Source: Acidobacteriaceae bacterium
GTDB lineage: Bacteria > Acidobacteriota > Terriglobia > Terriglobales > Acidobacteriaceae
Assembly: GCA_003138515.1 (NCBI GenBank)
Contig: PLGG01000015.1
Span: 125,344 to 189,343 of the forward strand
Direction: 5' to 3'
Length of the DNA: 64,000 bases
Shown here: one piece after another, positions 24,857-34,375 of the stretch
Layout of the letters: every line of letters starts with the position of its first letter
How positions within the stretch are numbered: position 1 is the stretch's first letter
The notes under the pieces: generated by a model
What the model was told of the DNA's origin: nothing
Database searches by the model: none
What the model saw: the letters and a program-made list of their open reading frames with translations, nothing else
Position numbers and translations under genes: made by a program

Positions 24857-25068
24857 TTTGTTCGTATTTCCTGTATTGAATTGCGCTGGATGAATCGGAG
24901 CGAACACTGGCAGAATCTTGCTTTTGGGCGAGTACTGCTCACGCCCGGTTCGGTTCTAACGCTGACCATATTCTACCATTTTCGTCAAAGTTCTCTTCAG
25001 GAATTGTGTCTTTCATCTCACTAGATGGTGTTAGGCACCGGAAACTATTGAACCGTGGTGATTTAGCG

Positions 25069-25081
25069 GGTCGCCGCGACC
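25069..25081. promoter_or_regulatory. Palindrome upstream of the PLP decarboxylase gene
   Basis: GGTCGC-C-GCGACC is a perfect 13-base inverted repeat 22 bases before the ATG; a half-site GGTCGCC recurs at 25097. This could be an operator. Confidence 0.35.
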
Positions 25082-25103
25082 TGTGATAAGGTGAGAGGTC
25101 GCC

Positions 25104-26474
25104 ATGGCCAAGGATTGCGTTCCCGAGTTGCTGGCTCGCGCCACCGAGGAGTTGGAGGCCGAGTTTAGGGAGTTGCCCCCCTCCGGCGAGCCCCTTTCTC
25201 TGGCTGGCATGGAGTGGGTGCTCGAGGCAGTGGCGCACCGCCTCCGCGACAATTATCCCTATTTCCATCCCTTATATGCCGGACAAATGCTGAAACCGCC
25301 GCATCCACTGGCGCGTGCAGCGTATGCACTGGCAATGAAGATCAATCCCAACAACCACGCACTCGACGGCGGGCGGGCGAGCTCGGCGATGGAGGTCGAG
25401 GCGGTAAAGGAAATCGCGGGCATGTTCGGGTGGAATGAGTTTCTGGGCCATCTGACGTCGAGCGGAACGATCGCCAATCTGGAGGCTCTTTGGATGGCGG
25501 GGCAAATGGCTCCGGGGCGGCGGATTGTGGGCTCAGAGCAGGCGCACTACACGCATCAGCGGATCAGCGGCGTCCTGAAACTCGAGTTTGCGAGCATAGA
25601 GGTCGATGAGCGCGGCCGGATGAGCCTGGAGGCGCTGGAAGATGAGCTGCGCAAGGGCGACGTGGGAACCGTGGTGGCGACACTAGGCACGACAGCGATG
25701 GGCGCGGTGGACGCGCTGGACGAGATTCTGAAGCTGAAGGAGCGGTACGGATTCCGGGTGCATGTGGACGCGGCGTATGGCGGGTATTTCGGGCTGATTG
25801 CGGAGGCGCTGGAGGAGCCGGCGCGAAGAGCGTACGCGGTGATCGGGCAGGCGGACTCGATTGTGATCGATCCGCACAAGCACGGTTTGCAGCCGTATGG
25901 GTGTGGATGCGTTCTGTTTCGCGATCCGGCTGTCGGACAGCTCTACAAGCACGACTCGCCGGCTACCTACTTCACGTCAAAGGAGCTGCACCTCGGTCAA
26001 ATCAGCCTGGAGTGTTCGCGCGCCGGGGCAGCGGCAGTTGCGCTATGGGCGACGCAAAAGCTGCTTCCGCTTGTGCCGGGCGGGGCGCTTGCGCAGGGGT
26101 TGGCGAAGGGACGGCGCGCTGCGGTGGAGCTGGACCGGAGAGTGCGCGGCGATGCGCGTTTTGACGGGCTGGCGGCGGGGGGTCCAGAGCTGGACATTGC
26201 GGTGTGGGCGCTACGTGCGGCCACTCCTGAGGAAGCTTCGGAAAGAGCCCAAAAGGTGTTCGACGCATGCGCCCTTCGCGGACTGCATTTGGCGCTAGTA
26301 CAATTGCCGCGATCCTTGTTTAGGATTGGGTTTGGACCGCGGGACAGCATGGAGAAAGGCTCCGGCGATATGACCTGCCTGCGGAGCGTGCTGATGAAGC
26401 CGGAGCATGAGGCGTGGATGGGCGAGATCTGGGAGCGGCTGAGCGCTGCTTGCGGTGAGGTTGTGGGGACGTGA
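25104..26474 (+). CDS. PLP-dependent group II decarboxylase
   Basis: A 456-residue fold-type I enzyme of the DOPA/glutamate/diaminobutyrate decarboxylase group. It contains FHPLYAGQMLKPPHPLA near the N-terminus and LTSSGTIANLEAL for the PLP phosphate. VHVDAAYGGYFG has the Asp facing the pyridine nitrogen, and IVIDPHKHGLQPYGCG holds the Schiff-base Lys. It would remove CO2 from an amino acid, giving an amine; the substrate cannot be chosen from the motifs. The site GAGAGG precedes the ATG. galK lies downstream. Confidence 0.88.
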   Translation: MAKDCVPELLARATEELEAEFRELPPSGEPLSLAGMEWVLEAVAHRLRDNYPYFHPLYAGQMLKPPHPLARAAYALAMKINPNNHALDGGRASSAMEVEAVKEIAGMFGWNEFLGHLTSSGTIANLEALWMAGQMAPGRRIVGSEQAHYTHQRISGVLKLEFASIEVDERGRMSLEALEDELRKGDVGTVVATLGTTAMGAVDALDEILKLKERYGFRVHVDAAYGGYFGLIAEALEEPARRAYAVIGQADSIVIDPHKHGLQPYGCGCVLFRDPAVGQLYKHDSPATYFTSKELHLGQISLECSRAGAAAVALWATQKLLPLVPGGALAQGLAKGRRAAVELDRRVRGDARFDGLAAGGPELDIAVWALRAATPEEASERAQKVFDACALRGLHLALVQLPRSLFRIGFGPRDSMEKGSGDMTCLRSVLMKPEHEAWMGEIWERLSAACGEVVGT

Positions 26475-26600
26475 GAAAAGCGGCTGAAGCTGGAGGGCCA
26501 GAAGCTGACGAGAAAACGTTATCATTGGCAGGGAGCAAGAGGTCATGGAATCGCCTCTTGCACTGTTTGAAGGTTTGAAATCAAAGAGGGGTTGAATAAG

Positions 26601-27755
26601 ATGCACAATCCATCAGTATTTCGTTCGATGCACCGTGAGCGCTTTGGCGCGGATCCGGCGATTTTTGTGGCTCCGGGGCGCGTGAATCTGATCGGCGAGC
26701 ACACCGATTATGCCGAAGGCTTTGTGATGCCGGCGGCGATCAACTTTGCCACGCTGGCGGGAATTTCGCCGCGGACGGATGGCAAGATCGCGATCTACTC
26801 CGAGAACTACGGCGAGGAGAAGACGTTTGACGCAGCGGCGCTGCCGGCGAAAGGGAACAAGCACTGGAGCGACTACCCGATGGGGGTGGTGTCGATCCTC
26901 AAGGGCGAGGGGCACAAGATTCCCGCGTTCAGCCTCAGCATTTGGAGCGATGTGCCGCTGGCGTCGGGGCTCTCAAGCTCGGCGGCGCTGGAAGTGGCGA
27001 CGGCGATTGCAGTGATGGACTTGATTGGCGCGACTTATCCAGGCCCCGTCCTGGCGCGGCTGTGTCAGCGTGCAGAGAACGAGTTTGTGGGCGCGAACTG
27101 CGGCATCATGGACCAGTTCATCAGCGTGAATGGGAAGGAGAATCACGCGCTGCTGCTCGATTGCCGCGACCTGAGCTACAAACTGGCGCCGATTCCGGAC
27201 CACGTGGCGCTGGTAATCGCCAATACGATGGTGAAGCATTCAGTGGCGGGAGGAGATTATCCGACCCGGAGGCGAGAATCGGAGGCTGCATGCGCCGTGA
27301 TTGCGAGCCACAGGCCCGGCGTGCCATTCCTGCGTGACGCGACGCTCGAGGACCTGGAGAAGTGGGGCCACGAGATGGAGCCCAAGAGCCGGATGCGAGC
27401 CAAACATGTGATTAGCGAGGACTTGCGCACAGTGGCGGCTTGCGAGGCGCTGCTCAAGGGCGACATGAAGGAGCTTGGACGGCTAATGGCCGAGGCGCAT
27501 CGAAGTTATAGCAGGGATTTCGAGGGAAGTTGCGTGGAGGCCGATGCGATGGTGGAGCTTGCGCAGGATCTTCCAGGGCTGATCGGGACACGGCTGACGG
27601 GCGGGGGATTCGGCGGCTGCACGGTCAATTTAGTCGAACAGAGCGAAGCGGCAAAGTTTGCCGAGGCGCTGGGTGTTCGTTATGCGGCGCGGACAGGAAT
27701 CACTCCTCAGATTCACATTTGCCATGCCTCGGGAGGGGCGCACAGGCTTGAATAA
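26601..27755 (+). CDS. galK: Galactokinase
   Basis: A 384-residue GHMP kinase that phosphorylates galactose at C1 in the Leloir pathway. It has the galactokinase signature PGRVNLIGEHTDYAEGFV, the ATP loop LASGLSSSAALEVA, CGIMDQFISVNG with the catalytic Asp, and the third GHMP motif GTRLTGGGFGGCTV. The ATG at 26601 has GAGGGG nine bases upstream; a TTG nine bases earlier is possible. No galT or galE is next to it. It is followed by a nonamer array. Confidence 0.95.
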   Translation: MHNPSVFRSMHRERFGADPAIFVAPGRVNLIGEHTDYAEGFVMPAAINFATLAGISPRTDGKIAIYSENYGEEKTFDAAALPAKGNKHWSDYPMGVVSILKGEGHKIPAFSLSIWSDVPLASGLSSSAALEVATAIAVMDLIGATYPGPVLARLCQRAENEFVGANCGIMDQFISVNGKENHALLLDCRDLSYKLAPIPDHVALVIANTMVKHSVAGGDYPTRRRESEAACAVIASHRPGVPFLRDATLEDLEKWGHEMEPKSRMRAKHVISEDLRTVAACEALLKGDMKELGRLMAEAHRSYSRDFEGSCVEADAMVELAQDLPGLIGTRLTGGGFGGCTVNLVEQSEAAKFAEALGVRYAARTGITPQIHICHASGGAHRLE

Positions 27756-27758
27756 GGC

Positions 27759-27794
27759 AGCGGAGCTAGCGGTGTTAACGGCGCTAGTCCGGTG
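27759..27794. repeat. Nonamer array after galK
   Basis: Four 9-mers (AGCGGAGCT, AGCGGTGTT, AACGGCGCT, AGTCCGGTG) start three bases after the galK stop codon. Confidence 0.6.
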
Positions 27795-28042
27795 AGCGGG
27801 CGAAGACGAACGAGGTTCGGAAGAGATTTGAATTCATTTATCTCGATGGGTGGGAACCTGCAAGTAACTGACACGAAAGAACCATGTTCGCAACTGGACA
27901 GAGATATTTCAAGGCTCTGATTCCTTGCTAAACTTGTGTGGTATTTGCCCCGATGAAGTAGGCAACTGTTACAGCCCTGCCGCGTTCGGTTGGATTCGGG
28001 GCGAGCACGCTGTGCCGGCCTGTTCGCCGGAAAGAAAAATAT

Positions 28043-29806
28043 ATGGAACCTACTCCCTCGAAGTCTTCGTTGCACGAGACAATTCCGGGCTCGGGCCTGG
28101 TGGCCTACTTCTCCATGGAAGTCGCGATCCGTCCGGAGATGCCCACGTATTCGGGCGGGCTGGGTGTGCTGGCCGGGGACACGCTGCGTTCGGCAGCGGA
28201 CCTGGGCATTCCGCTGGCAGCGTTTACATTAATCCACCGCAAGGGGTACTTCCAACAGCATCTGGACCCGCACGGGGCGCAGACGGAAGAGGTGCAGCCG
28301 TGGAACCCGGCGGACTACTGCACGGAAGAAGCGGCGCGGGTGACGGTAGCGGTGGAAGGCCGAGCGGTCACGGTGCGGGCTTGGCGGTATGAGTTGACGG
28401 GGCAGTTTGGGCACGTGGTGCCGATCTATCTGCTGGACACGGATCTGACCGAAAACTCGGGATGGGACCGGGGCCTGACGGATCACTTGTATGGCGGGGA
28501 TACAAACTACCGCTTGCAGCAGGAGATTGTGCTGGGAATGGGCGGCGTGCGCATGGCGCATGCGCTGGGGCTGCGCATCAACGTCTACCACATGAACGAA
28601 GGCCACGCCGCGCTGCTGACACTGGCGCTGCTTGAAAGCCAGTTGGGTGGGGGGCCGCAGGGCGCTGCGACAGATTCGGACATTGAGGTGGTGCGGCGCA
28701 AGTGCGTGTTCACAACGCACACTCCGGTGCCGGCCGGGCACGACCGGTTCTCGACCGAGCAGGCGATTCGCATTTTGGGCGGGGAGCGGACGGCACGGCT
28801 GGAAAAGCTCGGGTGCTTCCACGAAGGATTGCTGAACATGACGCTGCTGGCGCTCAGGTTTTCGCGCTATGCGAACGGCGTGGCGATGCAGCACGGCAAG
28901 GTGTCGCGGGCGATGTTTCCGGAGTTTTCGATCGACTCGATCACCAACGGCGTTCACGCGCCGACTTGGATCAGCGAGCCGGTGCAGCGAATGCTGGACG
29001 AGCATGTTCCGGCGTGGCGGCGCGACAATCTGTATCTGCGCAACGCGATTGACGTGCCGGAAACCGAGATGCTTACAGCGCACGCGCGAGCCAAGGAAGA
29101 GCTGTTGGCCGAGGTGGGCTCGCGGACGGGGCTTGTGCTGAATCCCAAGGTGCTGACGCTGGGGTTTGCGCGGCGCGCGGCGACGTATAAGCGCGCGACC
29201 CTGCTGTTTACCGATGAAGAGCGGCTGAAGGAGATTGCGGCCAAGGCCGGTGGATTGCAGATCCTGTATGCAGGCAAGGCGCATCCGCAGGATGAGCCGG
29301 GGAAGGCGCTGATCCAGGAGGTAGTGGCGGAGGCGGCCAAGCTTTCGAACAACGACCTGCGGATCGTGTATCTAGAAAACTACGCGTGGGACCTGGGCGC
29401 GCAACTGACGGCGGGCGTGGATGTGTGGGTGAATACGCCAAAGCGGCCGTATGAGGCGTCGGGCACAAGCGGAATGAAGGCGGCGATGAACGGCGTGCCC
29501 AGCCTGTCGATCCTGGACGGATGGTGGATCGAAGGGTGCATCGAGGGCTTTACCGGATGGGCGATTGAGGACGGAGCCAACGACGCCGAGGAGGCGCACT
29601 CGCTCTACACCAAGCTGGAGACGGCGGTGGTTCCGCTCTATCGCGACGCGCCGGAGAAGTGGGCGCGGCTAATGCGGACGACGCTGGCGTTCAACGGGTC
29701 GTACTTCAACACCAACCGCATGGTGAAGCAGTATGCGCGCAACGCGTACTATCCGGAGCGGCCCGCTGAGACTGCGAAGGTGGAGGAGGAGGCGTTTGCG
29801 GACTGA
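28043..29806 (+). CDS. glgP: Alpha-glucan (glycogen) phosphorylase
   Basis: A 587-residue GT35 enzyme of the short alpha-glucan phosphorylase class common in bacteria and archaea. It lacks the N-terminal regulatory region of the 800-residue forms. It opens YFSMEVAIRPEMPTYSGGLG with the glucan/phosphate site, has NVYHMNEGHAALL and TTHTPVPAGHDRF, and ends with the PLP region YEASGTSGMKAAMNG, where Lys binds PLP. It releases glucose-1-phosphate from storage glucan. Together with glgC (57.7 kb) and galK it shows active sugar storage chemistry. GGAAAG precedes the ATG. Confidence 0.93.
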   Translation: MEPTPSKSSLHETIPGSGLVAYFSMEVAIRPEMPTYSGGLGVLAGDTLRSAADLGIPLAAFTLIHRKGYFQQHLDPHGAQTEEVQPWNPADYCTEEAARVTVAVEGRAVTVRAWRYELTGQFGHVVPIYLLDTDLTENSGWDRGLTDHLYGGDTNYRLQQEIVLGMGGVRMAHALGLRINVYHMNEGHAALLTLALLESQLGGGPQGAATDSDIEVVRRKCVFTTHTPVPAGHDRFSTEQAIRILGGERTARLEKLGCFHEGLLNMTLLALRFSRYANGVAMQHGKVSRAMFPEFSIDSITNGVHAPTWISEPVQRMLDEHVPAWRRDNLYLRNAIDVPETEMLTAHARAKEELLAEVGSRTGLVLNPKVLTLGFARRAATYKRATLLFTDEERLKEIAAKAGGLQILYAGKAHPQDEPGKALIQEVVAEAAKLSNNDLRIVYLENYAWDLGAQLTAGVDVWVNTPKRPYEASGTSGMKAAMNGVPSLSILDGWWIEGCIEGFTGWAIEDGANDAEEAHSLYTKLETAVVPLYRDAPEKWARLMRTTLAFNGSYFNTNRMVKQYARNAYYPERPAETAKVEEEAFAD

Positions 29807-29813
29807 CAAAGAC

Positions 29814-29848
29814 AGTGGTTAGTGATTAGTGGTTAGTGGTTAGTGGTT
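29814..29848. repeat. Perfect heptamer array after glgP
   Basis: Five head-to-tail 7-mers, four of them identical AGTGGTT and one AGTGATT, begin seven bases after the glgP stop. This is the cleanest array in the window. Confidence 0.7.
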
Positions 29849-29900
29849 TAGAGCCTGTGACGAACTTTCGCGGCGGCTGCGCGAGGATTCGGAGCAGGCT

Positions 29901-30143
29901 CTAAAGCTTTTTGCGCAGGAATTCGAAGATCCCGTAGCCGATGAAGGCGCTGACAATGGCGATGAGGAAGTTGGTGGGCGTGATGATGTCGCGCAGCGCA
30001 AATGCGAACGTCTTGTTCTGGCCGTTGACGCCTGTGAATTCGCCCATGAGCAGATTCGAATAAAAGAGGAAGACGATAAACGCGACCTCGACAACCACTC
30101 GCCAAATGGGCTTGATTTTCGGAGGTGGAGTGAGCGGCGTCAT
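29901..30143 (-). CDS. Small two-helix membrane protein
   Basis: An 80-residue protein of no named family. A Pro-rich basic N-terminus (MTPLTPPPKIKPIW) is followed by helix VVVEVAFIVFLFYSNLLMGEF, a short polar loop (TGVNGQNKTFAFALRD) and a second helix NFLIAIVSAFIGYGIFEFL with a basic end RKKL. The clean topology and low-shadow composition argue that it is real. It is convergent with glgP and divergent from the TPR gene. Confidence 0.6.
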   Translation of the reverse strand: MTPLTPPPKIKPIWRVVVEVAFIVFLFYSNLLMGEFTGVNGQNKTFAFALRDIITPTNFLIAIVSAFIGYGIFEFLRKKL

Positions 30144-30276
30144 GGAGCGATGATAGCGGCGAGGTTGCGGAAGGCAAAGCGAAATCGGATGGTCGGCGCG
30201 GCGTCGCCATCGCGCACAGCGCGTCGTTGAAGGCCATAACGCCTATAATCTCCCTGACGTGCTTCATCGAAATGCA

Positions 30277-31917
30277 ATGCGGTCGCGGTGGGTGCGGCGG
30301 ATTGGCGCTGGCGCCACGATGACGGTTTTTTGCGCGTTGTTTGCCGCGATCCTGGCACACGGGCAGGCAAGCTCGGAGGCTTCGGGCGGCGACGGAACGG
30401 AATCTGGGGCAGGCGGATCGCGAGTCCTGCTGGTGCTGCCGTTCGACAACCGGACGGGGCAGCCGAATCTGGAGTGGGTGCGCGAGGCGGCAGCAGAGAT
30501 TCTAAGCGCGCGCTTTGCCTCGGCGGGGTTCCAGCCGACGAGCCGCGCCGACCGCATGTATGCGCTGGACCATCTGGGGCTGCCGCAGGGCTTTCAGCCT
30601 TCGCGGGCGAGCGCGATCAAACTGGCGCAAACGCTGGACGCCGATTCGATTGTGGTGGGCAGCTATACCACCGACGGAAACGGGATTGTCGCCGTGGCGA
30701 CGCTCGTGGACGTGCCCGAGTTGCGCATGCTGCCGGAGGTGAGAGCGCGCGGCGAGATGAAAGACCTGGTCGCCGTGTTCGGCGAGCTGGCGTGGAAGCT
30801 GACCAAGCAGCTCGATCCCAACTTCAACGGGTCCGAGGAGACATTTGCGGCCGCGGGGAACGGGATTCCGCTGACCGCGTTCGAGCAATACATTCGCGGC
30901 ATCACGGAGCCGGACCAGGCGGAGCGGTTGCGGCACTTGCAGAATGCGGTGAAGCTAAGCCCTGGATTCGGGCAAGCGTGGACGGCATTGGGCCGCGAAG
31001 ACTACAAGGGACAGCAGTACCAGGACGCGGCAGAGGCTTTCGCCAAGGTGGATCGCAATGGGCCCGACGGGCTCGAAGCGGGCTTCTACCGCGGACTATC
31101 GCTGGTGTTTTCCGGCGACTATCCGCACGCGGAGGAGGCGTTTGCGGATGTGGCGCGCGTGTTGCCGCTGGCCGAGGTGGTGAACAACGAAGGCGTGGCC
31201 GAGAGCCGACAGGCTAAGGATGGGATATCGCTGTTTATCCAGGCGGCGGCTGCCGATCCAAATGCGGCGGATTACCACTTCAACCTGGCGGTGAGCTTGA
31301 AGCACGAAGGAAATCTTCCGGGAGCGTTAAACGAGCTGGCCCAGTGCCTCAAGTTGCGTGCGAGCGACAGCGAGGCGCAGGCGCTGAATGAGGCGTGGAA
31401 AGGAAAGCCCGCCGGGGCAAGCGGGACAGGAGCTGCCGACCCCAGTGCCGATCCGCTGGAACGGATTGTGCGCACCTTCGATGAAACAGCGTTCCGCCAG
31501 GCGGCGGCGATGCTGGACCAGATGAATACCGGGCGGTTGGCTTCGCTGACACCTCGCGAGCGGGCACAAAGGTTGTGCGCGCAGGCGAAGAGCTTTCTGG
31601 ATCGGGGGCTGCTGCTGGAGGCAGAACGGCTCTATCAGGATGCCGTGGCTGCCGATCACGCAAGCGCACCAGCGCACGCCGGGTTGGCCCAGGTGCGCGA
31701 ACGCAGCGGCGATGCCGATGCCGCGCGCAAGGAAGCTCACGAAGCGCTGGAACTGGGGCCTTCGGCCGACGCGTATCTTGTGCTGGCGCAATTGGACCTG
31801 ACGGCGGGATCACTGGATGAGGCCGATACCGAAGCCGGAGACGCGCTGAGGCTCGATCCAGCGAGCCGAGCGGCACAAGACTTGATGCGGCAGATTGAAG
31901 CGAAGAGGGGTAGGTAG
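30277..31917 (+). CDS. Exported TPR protein with TolB/FlgO-like N-terminal domain
   Basis: A 546-residue protein. The start at 30277 gives a signal peptide (MRSRWVRRIGAGATMTVFCA..., cleaved near AHGQA). Residues 50-190 resemble the N-terminal module of TolB/FlgO-type proteins (VLLVLPFDNRTGQPNLEW, then a LAQTLDADSIVVGSY strand-turn). From about 200 to the end there are tetratricopeptide repeats (AEAFAKVDRNGPDG, PHAEEAFADVARV, LPGALNELAQCLK, SLDEADTEAGDALRLDP). TPRs bind partner proteins; a periplasmic scaffold is likely. A GTG at 30259, just after a TATAAT at 30244, is an alternative leaderless start. Confidence 0.75.
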   Translation: MRSRWVRRIGAGATMTVFCALFAAILAHGQASSEASGGDGTESGAGGSRVLLVLPFDNRTGQPNLEWVREAAAEILSARFASAGFQPTSRADRMYALDHLGLPQGFQPSRASAIKLAQTLDADSIVVGSYTTDGNGIVAVATLVDVPELRMLPEVRARGEMKDLVAVFGELAWKLTKQLDPNFNGSEETFAAAGNGIPLTAFEQYIRGITEPDQAERLRHLQNAVKLSPGFGQAWTALGREDYKGQQYQDAAEAFAKVDRNGPDGLEAGFYRGLSLVFSGDYPHAEEAFADVARVLPLAEVVNNEGVAESRQAKDGISLFIQAAAADPNAADYHFNLAVSLKHEGNLPGALNELAQCLKLRASDSEAQALNEAWKGKPAGASGTGAADPSADPLERIVRTFDETAFRQAAAMLDQMNTGRLASLTPRERAQRLCAQAKSFLDRGLLLEAERLYQDAVAADHASAPAHAGLAQVRERSGDADAARKEAHEALELGPSADAYLVLAQLDLTAGSLDEADTEAGDALRLDPASRAAQDLMRQIEAKRGR

Positions 31918-31960
31918 CGGAGTCAGCTGAGCTAGCGGCGTTAGCGGAGTTAGCTCAGTC
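31916..31960. repeat. Nonamer array after the TPR gene
   Basis: Five 9-mers (AGCGGAGTC, AGCTGAGCT, AGCGGCGTT, AGCGGAGTT, AGCTCAGTC) begin inside the stop codon of the TPR gene. CTGAGCTA in unit 2-3 pairs perfectly with TAGCTCAG near the end, so the array can form an 8-bp stem. Confidence 0.65.
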
Positions 31961-32009
31961 CTCTGCGTTTGCAATAGGGTTCTGGCGGCCGGTTGGAAAG
32001 GGGCGAGCC

Positions 32010-33365
32010 ATGAGACGAAACGTTGGAAAACTCCAGATCAGTTTGGGAATGGCGATTGCGGCTTTGTGGGTTTTTCTCGGATTTGGATCGGGAGTTTCGG
32101 CTTTCGCGCAGGGACCGGCGCCCGCGCAGCCGATTGTCGACAAGCTGGTTCTGGACGACACCATTCAGCCAGTGAGTGCTGACGAAGTGACGCGGGCCCT
32201 CGATCGGGCGAACAGCGACGGGGCGAGCGCGCTGCTGATCGAGATGAATACTCCGGGCGGGCTGCTGGATTCGATGCGCGACATGGTAGGCGCAATTCCG
32301 CGCTCTCGCGTGCCGGTGATTGTGTATGTCGGTCCTTCGGGCGCACGCGCGGGTTCGGCAGGTTTCTTTATTCTTGAGTCGGCGGACGTGGCCGCAATGG
32401 CTCCGGGCACCGAGGCCGGCGCCGCTCATCCGGTGTTTGAGTTCGGCGGGCAACCCGACAACACTGAAATGCAAAAGGTGGAGAACGACGCCGAGGCATT
32501 TCTGCGCTCGTACGTGACCAAGCGGAACCGGAGCACGGATGCGGCCGTCGCCGCGGTGCAATCGTCCCACTCTTACACGGCGGAGGAATCGCTGAACCAG
32601 CACCTGATCGACCTGATCGCCAACAACGATACGGAACTGCTGAAAGCGCTCGACGGACGCGAGATCACGCGCATGGACGGATCGAAAGTGACGCTGCATC
32701 TGGCCGGCGCGCGCGTTCAATTGCTGCGGAAGTCGCTACGTGACGGCGTGCTGGGTTGGCTCGTGGACCCGAATATCGCGCTTCTGTTGCTGGTGGGCGG
32801 AGCGCTGCTGATTTATCTCGAGTTCAACGCGCCGGGAACGATCGTTCCCGGCGCTCTGGGCACACTGATGGTGCTGCTTGCGGTCTTCGCGCTCAATCTG
32901 CTGCCCATCCGCTACACAGCTGTGCTGCTGCTGGTAGCGGCGATGGTCCTGCTATTGCTGGAAGCCAAGTTTGGCGGCCACGGCGCGCTGGCCATCGCGG
33001 GGATCGTGTGCCTGACGTTCGGAACGCTCACTCTGGTGGCGGCGCCCGTGCCGGAGATGGGGATCAGCCCGCTGGTTGCGATCGCGGTGAGCGCGGCGTT
33101 TGGCGCGATCACGGTGTTTCTCGTGCGGCTGGCGGTGCGCGCGCGGCAAAGGAAATCGCGCATCGGCGCGGATGCGATAGTGGGCTGCCCGGCAACCGCG
33201 ATGGAGGCGCTCGCTCCCCAGGGTCATGTGCTGGTAGAGGGAGAAATCTGGCAGGCGGTGGCGAGCGCCCCGGTGGCCAAGGGAACTGCGCTGCGCGTGA
33301 GAGGGCACGACCAGATGTTGCTGCAAGTGGAACCGGCGACAGAGTCAGTGAAGAGGGAGCCATAA
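32010..33365 (+). CDS. NfeD-family membrane serine protease (full-length NfeD1b)
   Basis: A 451-residue protein. After a signal peptide (to about AFAQG, residue 35) comes a ClpP-like protease domain (40-235) with the nucleophile Ser116 in GARAGSAGFF. Lys156 lies 40 residues later in MQKVENDAEAF, the spacing of the Ser-Lys dyad in the characterised archaeal 1510-N protease. Next are four hydrophobic helices (about 245-380) and a C-terminal OB-fold domain (to residue 451). NfeD proteases act on stomatin partners in membrane microdomains; a slipin gene follows 203 bases downstream, the usual partnership. Confidence 0.9.
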   Translation: MRRNVGKLQISLGMAIAALWVFLGFGSGVSAFAQGPAPAQPIVDKLVLDDTIQPVSADEVTRALDRANSDGASALLIEMNTPGGLLDSMRDMVGAIPRSRVPVIVYVGPSGARAGSAGFFILESADVAAMAPGTEAGAAHPVFEFGGQPDNTEMQKVENDAEAFLRSYVTKRNRSTDAAVAAVQSSHSYTAEESLNQHLIDLIANNDTELLKALDGREITRMDGSKVTLHLAGARVQLLRKSLRDGVLGWLVDPNIALLLLVGGALLIYLEFNAPGTIVPGALGTLMVLLAVFALNLLPIRYTAVLLLVAAMVLLLLEAKFGGHGALAIAGIVCLTFGTLTLVAAPVPEMGISPLVAIAVSAAFGAITVFLVRLAVRARQRKSRIGADAIVGCPATAMEALAPQGHVLVEGEIWQAVASAPVAKGTALRVRGHDQMLLQVEPATESVKREP

Positions 33366-33394
33366 ACTGTTCCATTCGTGCGGCAGTGAGATCC

Positions 33395-33406
33395 GTAGGA
33401 TCCTAC
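33395..33406. promoter_or_regulatory. 12-bp perfect palindrome between nfeD and slipin genes
   Basis: GTAGGATCCTAC is fully self-complementary. Its place upstream of the slipin gene fits an operator, but one copy is not enough to claim it. Confidence 0.3.
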
Positions 33407-33568
33407 TCCCGTCGGCTGTCCGGATTTGCCAAGATGGAACCCCGATTTTCGCGTTGGGCTCGGATGGGAAATTGAGACTTGTGGTCTACCGCACGCTGTT
33501 CAAGCCTGCACAGGCGGCGTGAGATCGGCTGGAGTACAATCCCTGCTGTGTAGCGAAAGGAACTTCTC

Positions 33569-34351
33569 ATGTCCCTTGGTGTTCCCACCCTGGTTATCAT
33601 CGCCATCGTTGTCCTCTACCTGCTGAACTCCATCAAGATTCTTCGCGAGTACGAGCGCGGGGTCATCTTCCGCCTGGGGCGTGTTCTGGGATCGCCCAAG
33701 GGGCCCGGCATTATTCTCGTCTTCCGGCCGATCGACCAGATCGTGCGGATCTCCCTGCGCCAGGAAGTTTTGGAAGTCCCGCCACAAGATGTGATCACCC
33801 GCGACAACGTCACCATCAAGGTGAACGCGGTGGTGACGCTCTACGTAGTAGACCCGAATTCCGCCGCCATCAAGGTGGTTAACTACATCTACCAGACCTC
33901 ACAATTCGCGCAGACCACGCTGCGCTCGGTGCTGGGCGAAGTGGAGCTGGACACGCTGCTCAGCCATCGCGATCAGCTCAATCTGCGGATTCAATCGATC
34001 ATCGACCAGCGGACGGAGCCGTTTGGCGTAAAGGTGATTTCGGTGGAAGTGAAGCAGGTGGATCTGCCCGAGACCATGACGCGCGCCATGGCAAAACAGG
34101 CCGAGGCGGAACGCGAACGCCGTTCGAAAATCATTCATGCCGAGGGCGAGTTCAACGCGGCGCAAAAGTTGGTGGATGCGGCCGCTCTGCTAGCCACCCA
34201 GCCCATGACGCTGCAGCTGCGTTACCTGCAAACGCTGACCGAGATCGGCGTAGAGAAGAACACGACGATCGTCTTCCCGCTCCCGATGGAGCTGATGTCG
34301 TTGCTGAACAAGTTTTCGGCGCAGATGAAGCCGACGGAGAAGCAGCCTTAG
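33569..34351 (+). CDS. Slipin/stomatin-family SPFH protein
   Basis: A 260-residue membrane-domain scaffold. One N-terminal helix ([18 protein letters not shown]) anchors an SPFH domain beginning [18 protein letters not shown]. It includes [17 protein letters not shown] and the helical ALGEVEL-like [17 protein letters not shown] coiled region [20 protein letters not shown] follows, and oligomerising hydrophobic residues lie near the C-terminus (LPMELMSLL). Slipins form homo-oligomeric rings and are cleaved by NfeD. A TACAAT (33535-33540) could be the -10 of its own promoter. The SPOR gene follows by 24 bases. Confidence 0.93.
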   Translation: MSLGVPTLVIIAIVVLYLLNSIKILREYERGVIFRLGRVLGSPKGPGIILVFRPIDQIVRISLRQEVLEVPPQDVITRDNVTIKVNAVVTLYVVDPNSAAIKVVNYIYQTSQFAQTTLRSVLGEVELDTLLSHRDQLNLRIQSIIDQRTEPFGVKVISVEVKQVDLPETMTRAMAKQAEAERERRSKIIHAEGEFNAAQKLVDAAALLATQPMTLQLRYLQTLTEIGVEKNTTIVFPLPMELMSLLNKFSAQMKPTEKQP

Positions 34352-34375
34352 AGCGTGGGCGACCAGGAAGACCCG

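Noticed and set aside
28229..29284. A 351-codon open frame antisense to glgP
   Set aside because: Arg/His/Gln-rich shadow composition; glgP covers it with conserved phosphorylase motifs.
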